64,000 bases of DNA from Candidatus Liberibacter americanus str. Sao Paulo (lineage in GTDB: Bacteria; Pseudomonadota; Alphaproteobacteria; Rhizobiales; Rhizobiaceae): NCBI RefSeq assembly GCF_000496595.1, contig NC_022793.1:744001-808000 (forward strand), read 5' to 3'. The translations under genes were made by a program, and so were the position numbers. The notes under the pieces were generated by a model. It was not told the DNA's origin. It saw nothing but the letters and a program-made list of their open reading frames with translations, and searched no databases. Below, piece by piece: positions 1 to 9,342 of the stretch. Position 1 is the stretch's first letter. Every line of letters starts with the position of its first letter.

Positions 1-243
1 TGTATTGCTATAGATGAAGATGATATTTCATGTCTTTTATCTCGTCTTAATAGTACTTTGATTTTTTTAGATGAAATTGCAGAAGTTAATGTTGAAGGTG
101 TGGAACCTATGACATCTGTTATTCCAATTGAAATGAAACAACGTTCTGATATCGTAGATGATGGAGGAATAGTTGATTCTATTTTATCTAATGCACCTCA
201 TGCTGATAAAAATTTTTTTCTTGTTCCAAAAACTGTGGAATAA
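1..243 (+). CDS. gatC: Asp/Glu-tRNA(Asn/Gln) amidotransferase subunit C (5' end outside the window)
   Basis: Small subunit of the GatCAB amidotransferase, which turns misacylated Glu-tRNA(Gln) or Asp-tRNA(Asn) into Gln-tRNA(Gln) or Asn-tRNA(Asn). GatC wraps round GatA and stabilises the complex. The frame is open from base 1, so the start codon lies upstream. About 80 residues of a roughly 95-residue family are present. The GatC hallmarks are clear: a leucine-rich N-terminal helix, the segment VEGVEPMTSV, then DGG and the C-terminal NAPHADKNFFLVPKTVE. It ends 54 bp before gatA on the same strand, as in the usual gatCA order of alphaproteobacteria. No internal start is needed; the internal TTG at 58 is not the start. 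The assignment is secure. Confidence 0.95.
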   Translation, partial: CIAIDEDDISCLLSRLNSTLIFLDEIAEVNVEGVEPMTSVIPIEMKQRSDIVDDGGIVDSILSNAPHADKNFFLVPKTVE

Positions 244-297
244 TTTTAGATAATTTAATGACCTAATTAAATAATTTTATATAGAAAGCTTATTGGT

Positions 298-1779
298 ATG
301 TCTGAATTAAATCTTATGAATATATCAGAAACTAGAGATCTATTAAGACAAAAAAAGATTTCTGCTGTTGAACTGATTGATGCATATATTGAAGCTATTG
401 ATAGTTCTAATCCAAAAATTAATGCATATGTGGAAGTATTATCAGATAAAGCACGTGAAGCTGCTAAGGAATCTGACAAAAGAATTATGAATGGTAATGC
501 AAGAGATTTGGAAGGAATTGCAATAGGTATAAAAGATTGCTTTGCGACTAAAGGTGTTCATACACAGGCTTGCAGTTATATTTTAGATGGTTTTAGGCCG
601 GATTATGAATCTACGGTAACACAAAAATTATGGGATAATGGAGCTATAATGCTCGGCAAACTTAATATGGATGAGTTTGCAATGGGATCTTCTAATGAGA
701 ATTCCTACTATGGAGATGTAATCAATCCTTGGAGGGCTATTAACTCTACTGATAACTTTACAGCTGGAGGCTCTTCCGGAGGATCATCAGCAGCCGTTGC
801 TAGTTTTTTATGTGCAGCTTCTTTAGGAACAGATACAGGTGGATCAGTTCGTCAGCCGGCAGCTTTTACTGGAACTGTTGGGATCAAGCCTACATATGGT
901 AGGTGTTCTCGTTTGGGTATTATTTCTTTTGCTCCATCTTTAGATCAAGCTGGAATAATATCTCGTACTGTAAGAGATTCTGCAATTTTATTGAAATCTA
1001 TAGCAGGACATGATTATCGTGATTCAACATGTGTTACTTTGCCAGTTCCAGACTATGAAGCGGCGATTGGCAAGTCTATAAAGGATATAACAGTAGGTAT
1101 ACCTATAGAATACCGTATTGGTGATTTATCTCCTGAAATGGAGAAAGCATGGGATAATGGGATTGATTGGCTAAAAGATGCTGGAGCAAAGATTGTTGAT
1201 ATATCACTTCCGCACACTAAATATGCTCTTCCTTCATATTATATTATTGCACCAGCAGAGGCTTCATCTAATCTTGCTAGATATGATGGTGTTCGTTATG
1301 GTTTACGTATACCAGCTCAAGATATAGAGGATATGTATGAGAAAACACGTTCTATTGGATTTGGCAAAGAGGTCAAACATCGTATTATGATTGGAACTTA
1401 TGTTCTTTCTGCCGATTGTCATGATTCTCATTATCTTAAGGCTCGTAAAATTCGTACACTTATAAAACGCGATTTTGATAGTGTATTTAAGAAAAGCGTA
1501 GATGTAATTCTGACTCCTACCACACCAACATCAGCATTTCCTTTGGGTAAAAAAGAACATAATTCTGGTTCTATGGAAAATGTTTATAATGATGTTTTTA
1601 CTGTCGCTGTTAATATGTCTGGATTGCCTGCTATATCTATTCCGGCTTCTTTATGTGACAAAAAAATGCCGCTTGGATTACAGTTGATTGGGCAACCATT
1701 TCGTGAAGATGTAATTTATAGTGTTGGATCTGTGCTTGAAAAAGAAGCAGGATGTTTTAGACCTTCAAAATGGTGGTAG
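298..1779 (+). CDS. gatA: Asp/Glu-tRNA amidotransferase subunit A (amidase)
   Basis: Glutaminase subunit of GatCAB. It hydrolyses glutamine and passes ammonia to the GatB active site. At 493 residues it is of full family length. The amidase-signature triad is visible: Lys79 in [10 protein letters not shown], the cis-Ser159 in the [10 protein letters not shown] loop, and the nucleophile Ser183 in [10 protein letters not shown]. The closing SKWW matches rhizobial GatA proteins. The start ATG at 298 follows gatC closely and gives the normal N-terminus. It is cytosolic and essential in bacteria that lack GlnRS or AsnRS. Codon use is typical of the AT-rich host, and nothing suggests transfer. Confidence 0.97.
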   Translation: MSELNLMNISETRDLLRQKKISAVELIDAYIEAIDSSNPKINAYVEVLSDKAREAAKESDKRIMNGNARDLEGIAIGIKDCFATKGVHTQACSYILDGFRPDYESTVTQKLWDNGAIMLGKLNMDEFAMGSSNENSYYGDVINPWRAINSTDNFTAGGSSGGSSAAVASFLCAASLGTDTGGSVRQPAAFTGTVGIKPTYGRCSRLGIISFAPSLDQAGIISRTVRDSAILLKSIAGHDYRDSTCVTLPVPDYEAAIGKSIKDITVGIPIEYRIGDLSPEMEKAWDNGIDWLKDAGAKIVDISLPHTKYALPSYYIIAPAEASSNLARYDGVRYGLRIPAQDIEDMYEKTRSIGFGKEVKHRIMIGTYVLSADCHDSHYLKARKIRTLIKRDFDSVFKKSVDVILTPTTPTSAFPLGKKEHNSGSMENVYNDVFTVAVNMSGLPAISIPASLCDKKMPLGLQLIGQPFREDVIYSVGSVLEKEAGCFRPSKWW

Positions 1780-1934
1780 TTTCTGTCATTTTTATCTTTT
1801 ATTTAAAAAGTTATTTTGATGAAATAAATTTCTTCATTAATATTTATTTAGATATGCTATTTTTAATAGTCATATGATTTAAGTTGTGTATTTTTAAATA
1901 TAGTCTGAGATAATTATAATTATAAAGGTTTGTT

Positions 1935-3437
1935 ATGGTTTTACTTAATACTAATTCTTCCAGATCAAGATCTTTAATATCTGGTGATACAGGTGATTGG
2001 CAAGTTGTCATTGGTATGGAAGTTCATGCACAGTTATCAGTTGCATCAAAGTTGTTTTCTGGTGCATCGGTTGATTTTGGATCTGATCCTAATACACAAG
2101 TTAGTTTTTTTGATGCAGCGATGCCTGGCATGTTACCAATATTGAACAGTCAATGTGTTAGACAAGTTGTTATGACTGGCCTTGGTTTAAATGCTCAGAT
2201 TAACAAGTATTCTGTTTTTGCACGGAAAAACTATTTTTATCCAGATCTTCCTCAAGGATATCAAATTTCACAGCATAATGAGCCAATTATAGGTGAAGGA
2301 AAAGTATATGTTTCAATTGGCCCAGATAAAAAAGGTCAGTTTGAAATGATAGAAGTAGGAATTGAGCGTATTCATCTAGAACAAGATGCTGGCAAATCAA
2401 TCCATGATAAGTATTCTTCATATTCTTGTATTGATCTTAATCGTTCAGGTATAGCTTTGATGGAAATAGTGAGTAAGCCAGACATGCGTTCTTCTGCAGA
2501 AGCCAAAGCTTTTTTAACTAAATTACGAAGTATATTACGTTATTTAGGAACATGTGATGGTAATATGGAAGAAGGTTCAATTCGTGCCGATGTTAACGTT
2601 TCTGTTTGTCGTCCTGGAGATAATTTTGGTACACGATGTGAGATTAAGAATGTTAATTCTATTCGCTTTTTAGGGCAGGCTATAGAATATGAAGCACGTC
2701 GTCAGATTGCTCTTATTGAAGATGGACATATCGTTGGGCAAGAAACTAGGTTATTTGATCCTGTAAAAAATGAGACTCGTCCTATGCGTAATAAAGAATG
2801 TGCTCATGATTATCGTTATTTTGCAGATCCTGATTTGCTTCCTGTAGAAATTGACGAGGATTTTATTAATGAAATCAGATGTCAACTTCCTGAATTGCCA
2901 GATGCGAAGAAAGATCGTTTTATTTCTGAATTTGGTATTTCTTTATATGATGCTTCTATTTTAGTTTCAGATAAATCAATTGCAGATTATTTCGAAAAAC
3001 TATCCGTTAATCGTGATAAAAAAATTGCTGCCAATTGGATAATTAATGATCTTTTAGGAGCATTAAATAAATTAGGAAAAAGCATAGAAGATACTCCTAT
3101 TTCAATTGATCAATTAGGCGGATTAATTGATTTGATCGTTGATAAAACTATATCAGGTAAAATAGCAAAAGATGTTTTTAATATATTATTGGATAAGGGC
3201 GGATCTCCAAAAGAGATTGTAGAAAAACTTAGCTTGCATCAAATTACAGATATTTCTGCTATTTCTAATGCTGTTGATGAAGTTATTAATTCTAATCCAG
3301 ATAAAGTCGAAAGAATTGTTAACAAGCCAAATTTGTTGGGTTGGTTCGTTGGTCAAGTAATGAAATCTACGGGTGGAAAAGCTAATCCTAGTATTGTGCA
3401 GGGAATGCTAAAAGAAAAACTTAAAATAAAAGAATAG
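1935..3437 (+). CDS. gatB: Asp/Glu-tRNA amidotransferase subunit B
   Basis: Kinase and transamidation subunit of GatCAB. It phosphorylates the misacylated Glu or Asp on the tRNA and aminates it with ammonia from GatA. At 500 residues it has the alphaproteobacterial length. The N-terminal cradle shows GMEVHAQL (residues 27-34) and [13 protein letters not shown] near residue 100, and the C-terminal third is the helical/YqeY-like tail that binds the tRNA elbow. A purine stretch (AAAGG) precedes the ATG. The 155-bp gap from gatA is AT-rich and may hold its own promoter. This is the last chromosomal gene before the prophage, whose first repeat begins 175 bp downstream. Confidence 0.97.
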   Translation: MVLLNTNSSRSRSLISGDTGDWQVVIGMEVHAQLSVASKLFSGASVDFGSDPNTQVSFFDAAMPGMLPILNSQCVRQVVMTGLGLNAQINKYSVFARKNYFYPDLPQGYQISQHNEPIIGEGKVYVSIGPDKKGQFEMIEVGIERIHLEQDAGKSIHDKYSSYSCIDLNRSGIALMEIVSKPDMRSSAEAKAFLTKLRSILRYLGTCDGNMEEGSIRADVNVSVCRPGDNFGTRCEIKNVNSIRFLGQAIEYEARRQIALIEDGHIVGQETRLFDPVKNETRPMRNKECAHDYRYFADPDLLPVEIDEDFINEIRCQLPELPDAKKDRFISEFGISLYDASILVSDKSIADYFEKLSVNRDKKIAANWIINDLLGALNKLGKSIEDTPISIDQLGGLIDLIVDKTISGKIAKDVFNILLDKGGSPKEIVEKLSLHQITDISAISNAVDEVINSNPDKVERIVNKPNLLGWFVGQVMKSTGGKANPSIVQGMLKEKLKIKE

Positions 3438-3612
3438 TTATTTCTGTATATTATTAATTTATTTATTGTTGAATAAAAATTATTTATTAGGTTGCACATT
3501 TATAACTAGAAAAGTTTTATTTGTGATAACTCTGCTTTTATATAATCTTAATTCAGATATTATTTGGTCAATAATTTTTTTACATTATTTATTTGTAATA
3601 ACCAATAAACAA

Positions 3613-3646
3613 TGAGTCAACAATTTAAAGTTTAATTAGTTAAAAT
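3613..3646. repeat. 34-bp direct repeat, copy 1 (left prophage boundary, possible att)
   Basis: Identical over 34 bp to 44417-44450 and 63027-63060. It begins TGAGTCAACAATTT and ends GTTAAAAT. In this copy only, the last bases run into the ATG of the endolysin. Its position between gatB and the first phage gene suggests an attachment or recombination site. It could instead be a conserved phage leader sequence, because no integrase is visible. Confidence 0.7.
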
Positions 3647-4085
3647 GATTACTATTCCACAACTTTTAATATCTCTAATAAAACAATTTGAAGGTCTTAG
3701 ATTAAAAGCCTATCGTTGTTCAGCTGGGGTTTGGACTATAGGTTATGGCCATACTGGATGTGATGTTTATGATGGTTTAGTTATTACTCAAGAACAAGCG
3801 GAAAATCTTCTAAACTATGATATAAGGAGACATCTTAATGTAACTATCAAATTATCTCCATCGCTTTTGTCTTCTAACGACAATTGTTTGTCAGCCATCG
3901 GAGACTTCGTCTTTAATCTTGGCACAACAAGATATAAAAACAGCACGTTACGTAGATGTGTTAACTCGGGTCAATGGGAGGAAGCCTCTCAAGAATGTAG
4001 GCGATGGGTTTACGGAGGAGGAAAGAGATTAAAGGGTTTAGTTGCTAGAAGAGCTATTGAGGCGGAGTTGTTGTTGGGGGGTTAA
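3645..4085 (+). CDS. Phage endolysin (T4/P22-type lysozyme, GH24)
   Basis: Muramidase that cleaves the MurNAc-GlcNAc bond of peptidoglycan at the end of the lytic cycle. At 146 residues it has the size of lambdoid lysozymes. The catalytic Glu16 lies in KQFEGLRLKAYR, and the glycan-binding region follows as GVWTIGYGHTG. In many GH24 enzymes an Asp follows eight residues after the catalytic Glu; here that position is Cys25, a variant common in phage endolysins. There is no signal peptide, so a holin is needed; a 3-TM holin sits at 43359-43835, the far end of the prophage. No Shine-Dalgarno lies before the ATG, which abuts the 34-bp repeat. The gene is missing from the equivalent place after repeat copies 2 and 3. 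Confidence 0.92.
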   Translation: MITIPQLLISLIKQFEGLRLKAYRCSAGVWTIGYGHTGCDVYDGLVITQEQAENLLNYDIRRHLNVTIKLSPSLLSSNDNCLSAIGDFVFNLGTTRYKNSTLRRCVNSGQWEEASQECRRWVYGGGKRLKGLVARRAIEAELLLGG

Positions 4086-4476
4086 ATCCAGTGAAAGCCT
4101 TTAGCTATTCCTCCAACTACGGTCATGATAACAGCCAATAATGCAGGTATTTTCCATATCATATCCCGCATTTCGATACGAACATTTCCTATTTCTTTAA
4201 ATACTTGTTCAAAACGAGCATCAACCTTTTCAAAACGAGCATCCATCTATTGGAAAGTTTATCAACTTTCTTCTCAAGGCTTTCATAAGCATATTCAAGT
4301 AATATCACTCTGCATTCTAAAGGTGAATTGTAGATATTGTCTTTTCGGGTTTGTTTGTCATTCTTTATACCTGCTTTTAACCTACTGCAGTATACTTCAA
4401 AAGGCGCGGGATTGCAATCGGAAAAACCAAGTAGAATCAATGGCTCATTGAATAGGAGGTAGGGACTATAAGTCAT
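4082..4476 (-). pseudogene. Frameshifted small coiled-coil/membrane protein
   Basis: Two overlapping leftward frames make up one gene. The upstream frame (4476 to 4189) carries DCNPAPFEVYCSRLKAG and ends its meaningful part with LEYAYESLEKKVDKLSN. The sense then jumps to another frame that starts at an ATG at 4246 directly after a TAG. That frame gives a 54-residue product with heptad-like MDARFEKVDARFEQ, one membrane helix (about residues 33-49) and the C-terminus KGFHWI. Decayed relatives at 44469-44561 and 63079-63219 share CNPAP and/or KGFHWI, so the intact gene probably joined both halves. The 54-residue part could still be made alone and resembles small holin-like proteins. Its stop overlaps the endolysin stop on the other strand. 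Confidence 0.6.
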
Positions 4477-4515
4477 TGATTTTACGATGTTATTTTGTTT
4501 AAATTCTATAGCATA

Positions 4516-4929
4516 TCACCTTGGATTATTAATATTTTCATCTGATGGAAATGTGACACCTGAGCTTGAAAGATTAATATTGTCGATATTCGTCGTCTCT
4601 TCTGGCAAGTTATAAGGAAAAGGCGGAATAGAATCTAATGTAGTATCAGATTCAGAATCCCAATTTACTAATGTTGGGCCATCATAGCCTGGATTAAGTT
4701 CAAAATTTACATCTATTCCTTCTTGAGTAATATCAGTATTTGGGGTATCTGTTTCTAGATTTGAATCAGATTGATGCTCTGTTGCATTTTCAGTAATTTG
4801 TACGGGTGAAGTATTGCCTTCTACTTGATCTCTAGTATCTGGTATGCTACAGCAATTTCCAGCTAGAATATAATTTGGTGTTGCAATACTAAAGATAAAT
4901 AAAGCGGATATTTTTAGCATTCTATTCAT
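4516..4929 (-). CDS. Secreted protein, possible phage-borne effector or cargo
   Basis: A 137-residue protein I do not recognise. It has a clear Sec signal peptide: basic MNRMLK, a hydrophobic core to about residue 20, and a likely cleavage after ILA (residues 21-23). The mature part is acidic, rich in Asn, Thr, Asp and Ser, and apparently unstructured, with a Cys pair next to the cleavage site. It starts at an ATG preceded by AGGAG at good spacing. It lies between the prophage edge and the replication module, the place taken in prophage 2 by a different secreted protein (44659-44979). In a Gram-negative host it would reach the periplasm or beyond, which fits lysogenic-conversion cargo. Function is unknown. 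Confidence 0.65.
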   Translation of the reverse strand: MNRMLKISALFIFSIATPNYILAGNCCSIPDTRDQVEGNTSPVQITENATEHQSDSNLETDTPNTDITQEGIDVNFELNPGYDGPTLVNWDSESDTTLDSIPPFPYNLPEETTNIDNINLSSSGVTFPSDENINNPR

Positions 4930-5037
4930 TTACAGCTCCTGATTTAATAATTGAACTACTTCTTAACTTATACTATGTAAGACAATTAATTATTTATTTC
5001 AATACATGTAATTCATCTTTTAATACAGAAGATTTAG

Positions 5038-5589
5038 TCATTTGTTTAATTTTTCCTTAACCATTTTCCTAATACGGATTATTTGTTGGCAGGTGATACC
5101 GAGATGATCATTGGTAATTTTGAAGTGATAAGCTCTGTTCATTCCGAATATGTCATTTTCCCCTTTAACCTCTTGTATATATCCTCTTTTAAGTCTTCTT
5201 CGCTGTAACTCTTGTTCATGAGGAGGAGATATGAATATAGAAACTATTTGTTTGCCAAAGAGCTTTTCAAAGATCTGTAAGCCTTCCTGTGTTAGGATGG
5301 TTAAGATGTCAAATCCATTGTCTAATGTCTCAAGTATGTCGCTTTTGAGCAATCCGTATTGTTCATTTCGATAAACTGCGGTTTCAATAAATAACTGTTC
5401 TTGTTGCCATTGCTTGAATGTTTCATGAGAGATAAATTGATAATCTGCCCCTTGTTTCTCACCAATTCGAGGTTTACGAGTGGTTACACCAACAGGCATG
5501 ATGAGATTTCCAGAACATTTAATAACGGCTTTAGCTAAAGTGGTTTTGCCAACGCCTGAAGCTCCTATTAACACAAATATAAATGGCAT
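5038..5589 (-). CDS. Guanylate kinase-like protein, phage replication module
   Basis: Predicted GMP kinase (GMP + ATP to GDP + ADP), which would feed dGTP synthesis for phage DNA. It has 183 residues against about 200 for bacterial Gmk. The P-loop GASGVGKTT is at residues 9-17, the GMP-binding motif TTRKPRIGE at 36-44, and ADYQFIS follows. The lid Arg cluster is QRRRLKRG. It is the last gene of the leftward replication module. Compared with the prophage 2 copy, the C-terminus is longer (KMVKEKLNK after IIRIR); the two sequences part at 5069/45010. A cellular gmk is expected elsewhere on the chromosome, so this is an accessory copy. Confidence 0.85.
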   Translation of the reverse strand: MPFIFVLIGASGVGKTTLAKAVIKCSGNLIMPVGVTTRKPRIGEKQGADYQFISHETFKQWQQEQLFIETAVYRNEQYGLLKSDILETLDNGFDILTILTQEGLQIFEKLFGKQIVSIFISPPHEQELQRRRLKRGYIQEVKGENDIFGMNRAYHFKITNDHLGITCQQIIRIRKMVKEKLNK

Positions 5590-5598
5590 ATTAATATC

Positions 5599-5688
5599 CT
5601 ATTTTATGGATAACAGGGTGGTTATCTCCTCCGTACGAGCATGTAAGCCGATATCATGTATTGTGTAGTTATATTCATAGTTCATCAT
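5599..5688 (-). CDS. 29-residue micro-ORF coupled to the helicase
   Basis: A short frame in the only gap of the leftward replication operon. Its ATG (5688-5686) overlaps the helicase TGA as ATGA, and its TAG lies just before the gmk-like gene, so it could be translated by coupling. The product is a 29-residue peptide with no Cys and no membrane helix, starting MMNYEYNYTIHDIG. It is conserved exactly in copy B, but so is everything else there, so this gives no independent support. It may only be a spacer that maintains coupling. Confidence 0.35.
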   Translation of the reverse strand: MMNYEYNYTIHDIGLHARTEEITTLLSIK

Positions 5689-7064
5689 TTTGTTTCCTGT
5701 TTCAGAGCTTCTAATAACAAATCTTGTATGCTGGCTTTGGTTTGTAACCTCTTTAAAACGATTTCATCAATGGTGTTTCGGGCGATTAAATAATGGATAA
5801 AAACCGCCCGATTTAATCCCGCTTGTTTCTGTCTTGTATTGCCGATACGTTCGATGATTTGTAGGTGTTGTTCTAAGTCCCACCACAGGGAAAAAAACAC
5901 TAGGATATTCCCTCCGTATTGTAGATTTAACCCGTGACCGCAGGAGGCAGGATGAGCAAGGAGTAGGGATATATCACCGTTATTCCAGTCTATAACCGTT
6001 TGCGGGTTTTGATCTAATTTTCTCGCAAAAGGAAAGGCTTTTTGTAATCTGGATAAATCACTATTAAAATGATAAGCAACTAAAATAGGAGATCCGTTCG
6101 CTTCACTTACTATAGATTCTAACATCTTGATTTTGACGTCATGCACTTCTTGCCAGTTTTTATTTTCATCAACGTAAAAAGCACCATTGGCTAATTGAAG
6201 ACATTTGACGGTTTTAGAAGCTGGGTTGAAAGCCTCAATAGTTGATTCCTGAATTTCACAGAACATCTCTTTTTGAAACCTTTGATATAGTGCTAAAGCT
6301 TTTTTAGGTAACTCTATCCTGTGTACAGATTTAATCGGTTTATCAATATCCTGATAATCAGCGATATTTAACGACAAACAGCAATCGGATAATTTATCCT
6401 CTATTTCTTTCTGTGAAGTGTCATGTGCGATATGTTTAACTGCTCCTACATGTGAACCTACTTGTACACTATTAAACCAACGGGATGTAAATACCCGATA
6501 AACTCTACCTAACCTCTCACCTTTATCTAAAAACCAAAGCTGACCCCATAAATCAATTAAGCCATTAGGGGATGGTGTGCCCGTTAATTCAATAAAGCGT
6601 TCTACTTTGCTAAAAGCTACTTTGCCTAAGGCTCTGGTTTGTTTGGTTCCTTGATGGGTTCTAAAAGATTTAAGCCTTGTACTTTCGTCAACGACTATTG
6701 TTGCAAACCGCCAAGTTTTAAAATGGTATTTTATCAACCAAGGGAGATTTTCGAAATTAATTGTGTATATTTCTGCAGGAGTATTAAGAGCTTTTATACG
6801 TTGTTTTTCACTGCCGATAATAGTAGATACTCTCATATCGGAAAAAGCCGACCAGCGTTTTACTTCTTCACCCCAAACTAAAGAAGCAACCCTTAAAGGA
6901 GCGATAACAAGAGTAGGACTGGGATCGGTAATCCTAATAACAGATAACGCAAACAACACACTAGCAGTTTTGCCAGAACCCATAGATGCCCATAACGCAC
7001 ATCGTCTATGTGTCAATATCCAATCTACCATTTTGTTTTGATGCGGAGCTAAGTTAAGTAACAT
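5685..7064 (-). CDS. Phage SNF2-family (SF2) DNA helicase/translocase
   Basis: ATP-driven DNA translocase of the compact phage SNF2 type, 459 residues. The Walker A MGSGKT is at 28-33, the DExx box appears as DEST at 126-129 and motif III as LTGTP at 160-164. A C-terminal helicase half ends in an arginine-finger region, QIIERIGNTRQ. Unlike chromatin remodelers it has no accessory domains. In phage replication cassettes this helicase sits beside a VRR-NUC nuclease and a family A polymerase, as here, and probably remodels replication or recombination intermediates. The start overlaps the VRR-NUC gene by 16 bp, so translation is probably coupled. Confidence 0.88.
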   Translation of the reverse strand: MLLNLAPHQNKMVDWILTHRRCALWASMGSGKTASVLFALSVIRITDPSPTLVIAPLRVASLVWGEEVKRWSAFSDMRVSTIIGSEKQRIKALNTPAEIYTINFENLPWLIKYHFKTWRFATIVVDESTRLKSFRTHQGTKQTRALGKVAFSKVERFIELTGTPSPNGLIDLWGQLWFLDKGERLGRVYRVFTSRWFNSVQVGSHVGAVKHIAHDTSQKEIEDKLSDCCLSLNIADYQDIDKPIKSVHRIELPKKALALYQRFQKEMFCEIQESTIEAFNPASKTVKCLQLANGAFYVDENKNWQEVHDVKIKMLESIVSEANGSPILVAYHFNSDLSRLQKAFPFARKLDQNPQTVIDWNNGDISLLLAHPASCGHGLNLQYGGNILVFFSLWWDLEQHLQIIERIGNTRQKQAGLNRAVFIHYLIARNTIDEIVLKRLQTKASIQDLLLEALKQETK

Positions 7065-7339
7065 TTTAACATCTCCAAAAAACCGTCTATTTCTCCAACA
7101 GAGGTGAGAACATAAATACGTTGTCCGTAACGTTGTAATAACTCCAATTCCCGCCTTTGTGCTGTTGATAATCTGCCTTTAGCGGTTTTCATTTCCACCC
7201 AAAAAAGATATCCAGTAGGTGTGATAAGTAGTCTATCAGGACAACCATTGTGGCTTATGAACTGTATTTTACGGACAAAACAATCAAGGTTTTTAGCACC
7301 TTTAACCAATCGTTGCTCTAATACAGACTCTTTAATCAT
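7049..7339 (-). CDS. VRR-NUC domain nuclease
   Basis: Stand-alone VRR-NUC nuclease, 96 residues, the usual size for phage members of this PD-(D/E)XK family. The predicted metal site is visible: a Glu near the N-terminus (E4/E8), Asp35 in CPDRL, and Glu49-x-Lys51 in WVEMK, with Gln61 after it. Homologous domains in FAN1-like enzymes cut branched DNA, and the bacterial stand-alone forms are thought to resolve junctions. The partner here is the SNF2 helicase encoded downstream (16-bp overlap). The 4-bp overlap with the polymerase stop shows a tightly packed operon. Confidence 0.9.
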   Translation of the reverse strand: MIKESVLEQRLVKGAKNLDCFVRKIQFISHNGCPDRLLITPTGYLFWVEMKTAKGRLSTAQRRELELLQRYGQRIYVLTSVGEIDGFLEMLKCYLT

Positions 7340-9342
7340 TTGCGATACCTCAAAGCCTCATAACCCTCAGCTTTGAGTGGTAAACCATTAGCCCAAAAAG
7401 GTACTTCTGCCATTAACGAACAAAGTTCGTTTGCATTATAATTAGGAATATCATGGGTTTCAGATACGATTTCATCATGTACACTTAAAACTATGTCATA
7501 ACCCATCAATGAAGCATTCCACATGCCGTTAACTAAAATATCTCGACTTATAGCCTGTACAACGTTTTCTACTAACTTGCCCCCGTAAGTCTTTTCTCTA
7601 AATCCAGCTTGTATTGTACTTAAATAGCTAAGTTCACCGTTTGTATCTCGCACGTCAACATATGATAAATGCCGAGATGATGGTAGTTCTAACTGGATTG
7701 TGTTATTCGTTCTTCTAAGTTTTAATAAGTGGTTGATGCTTAATACTACGTTTCGCTCACAATTTAAAATCTCTCTAAAAGCTTTTTGCATTCTCTCCCA
7801 AAGAGATACTACGTTTGGATGCTTTTTCCTCCAAGCTCCTTTTAGTAGTTCGCAAGCCGTACCTATCAAGAAGTTATCAATGCTGTTTTTTGGGTGATTT
7901 TCTCGCATCCAAATTGCACTATTTTCAGCCTGTTCCCAATCGTCAATTGACGCTGTGGATTTAACTTGTTCCGCCATCTGTTGCAAATCCAAGCCTATGG
8001 TGGATGCCATGGATAAAAACGCTTTAGCCCCGCCTTGATAGCCTAGTGCTAACTCCATAACTTTACCAATAGAACGTTGAGACTTACTAACTGTCCCATA
8101 TGGGATATTAAACGCTTTAGCATAAGCCAATTTGTAGATATCATCGCCTCGAATAAAAGCATCTAACTTCCATTGCTCACCCGCAATCCACGCTAAAACT
8201 CGGGCTTCAATACCTGATAAATCCGCAACAATAAGCTTTTTATTTGGAGATGCTATAATAGTTGAACGGATACAATCACTGGCTAATTTAATCGGGTCTT
8301 TAACAGTTCTTGAAGATATGAAATTATCTATTGCTTGCTCAATTTCTGCAGTGGAACTTTTAGGACGTGGTAAATTCTGGGGTTGAAACAATCTACCAGC
8401 CCAACGTCCAGTACGACTTGCACCGTAAAACTGCAAAGTGCCTCGTAATCTTCCGTCTGATGACACAGCATCAATTAGTGCTTGATATTTACGTGGAGCA
8501 GAACGTGATGCCTCAGACCTGTTCCTTAATACACAAATGGCACGTTGGCTTAAAGTACTATTACTTAAAACTTGTTCAATAGTACTCTCCTTCAAGTCAG
8601 CTAAAACAACTTGTTCATTTTCTGATAACCACTCAAGTAAAGAACTTACACAACGTGATGAACACACTTGATTATCAGTAAGTTTACGAGTTTCCGCATC
8701 TAGTTGTCTATTAGCCGTTTTCACATATTGATCTGCGTTATTAGCCAAAGTTAAATCTATCTGATATCCTCTATCGTTAATTATCTGATCTAAAACCCAT
8801 AATGACATCTCAGAATTTATAACAGAGGGTAACCTCCTAAAAATCTCCCTACATGCCTCAACGTCTTTTAGGCAATATTCCTTGAATAACCCCCAAAAAT
8901 CATCCTTTTTAACTAAGCCTAATTCACCATAACAATATCTACGAATAAGCTTCTTGCCCTCAACAGCCATTTTGCTATATTCTTCGGGCAGTTTTAGCAC
9001 TTGGCATACAGCTTCTAACGACGCAGGTAACCCAGCTATACGAGAAGCAACCATCGTGCATTTCCAGCGATGAACTGGGATATCAACCTCTAAACACAAC
9101 TTAAGACACACCCGTTCAAAAGAACTGTTATGAGCTACACAGCAAACAGTAGGGTCAGAAAATGCCCGCTCTAACTCAACAGGCATAATCTTATCAATAG
9201 TCAAATCCCACACTTGAACAACTTGGTTACCTATAGCATATGCCAATAGCAGAATTTCCGCTGACTCAGCATATGCATAAGTTCCCACTTTCTGAAGTTT
9301 TAAAGGACTTCGTGTCTCAATGTCTAAAAACAAATATGACAT
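7336..9342 (-). CDS. Phage DNA polymerase, family A, with 3'-5' exonuclease
   Basis: Replicative polymerase of the phage, 668 residues. The N-terminal DnaQ-like exonuclease begins at once with FLDIET (Asp7, Glu9). The polymerase has motif A VADLSGIEAR (catalytic Asp374), motif B RSIGKVMELALGYQGG (Lys427) and motif C VLSVHDEIV near residue 620. I chose the ATG at 9342, which overlaps the DUF2815 stop as TGATG. A TTG four codons further upstream would add only MGGL and is less likely. It acts with the P4-type primase-helicase on the other strand (12744-15095) and the neighbouring helicase and nuclease. Confidence 0.93.
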   Translation of the reverse strand: MSYLFLDIETRSPLKLQKVGTYAYAESAEILLLAYAIGNQVVQVWDLTIDKIMPVELERAFSDPTVCCVAHNSSFERVCLKLCLEVDIPVHRWKCTMVASRIAGLPASLEAVCQVLKLPEEYSKMAVEGKKLIRRYCYGELGLVKKDDFWGLFKEYCLKDVEACREIFRRLPSVINSEMSLWVLDQIINDRGYQIDLTLANNADQYVKTANRQLDAETRKLTDNQVCSSRCVSSLLEWLSENEQVVLADLKESTIEQVLSNSTLSQRAICVLRNRSEASRSAPRKYQALIDAVSSDGRLRGTLQFYGASRTGRWAGRLFQPQNLPRPKSSTAEIEQAIDNFISSRTVKDPIKLASDCIRSTIIASPNKKLIVADLSGIEARVLAWIAGEQWKLDAFIRGDDIYKLAYAKAFNIPYGTVSKSQRSIGKVMELALGYQGGAKAFLSMASTIGLDLQQMAEQVKSTASIDDWEQAENSAIWMRENHPKNSIDNFLIGTACELLKGAWRKKHPNVVSLWERMQKAFREILNCERNVVLSINHLLKLRRTNNTIQLELPSSRHLSYVDVRDTNGELSYLSTIQAGFREKTYGGKLVENVVQAISRDILVNGMWNASLMGYDIVLSVHDEIVSETHDIPNYNANELCSLMAEVPFWANGLPLKAEGYEALRYRK

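Noticed and set aside
3438..3644. tRNA gene as integration site next to the left repeat
   Set aside because: No cloverleaf, acceptor stem or CCA-proximal T-loop motif is visible; the sequence is simple AT-rich DNA and the 34-bp repeat is not tRNA-like.
4125..4451. 108-codon rightward frame after the endolysin
   Set aside because: It lies antisense to the small membrane-protein gene, whose leftward reading is supported by related remnants at two other places.
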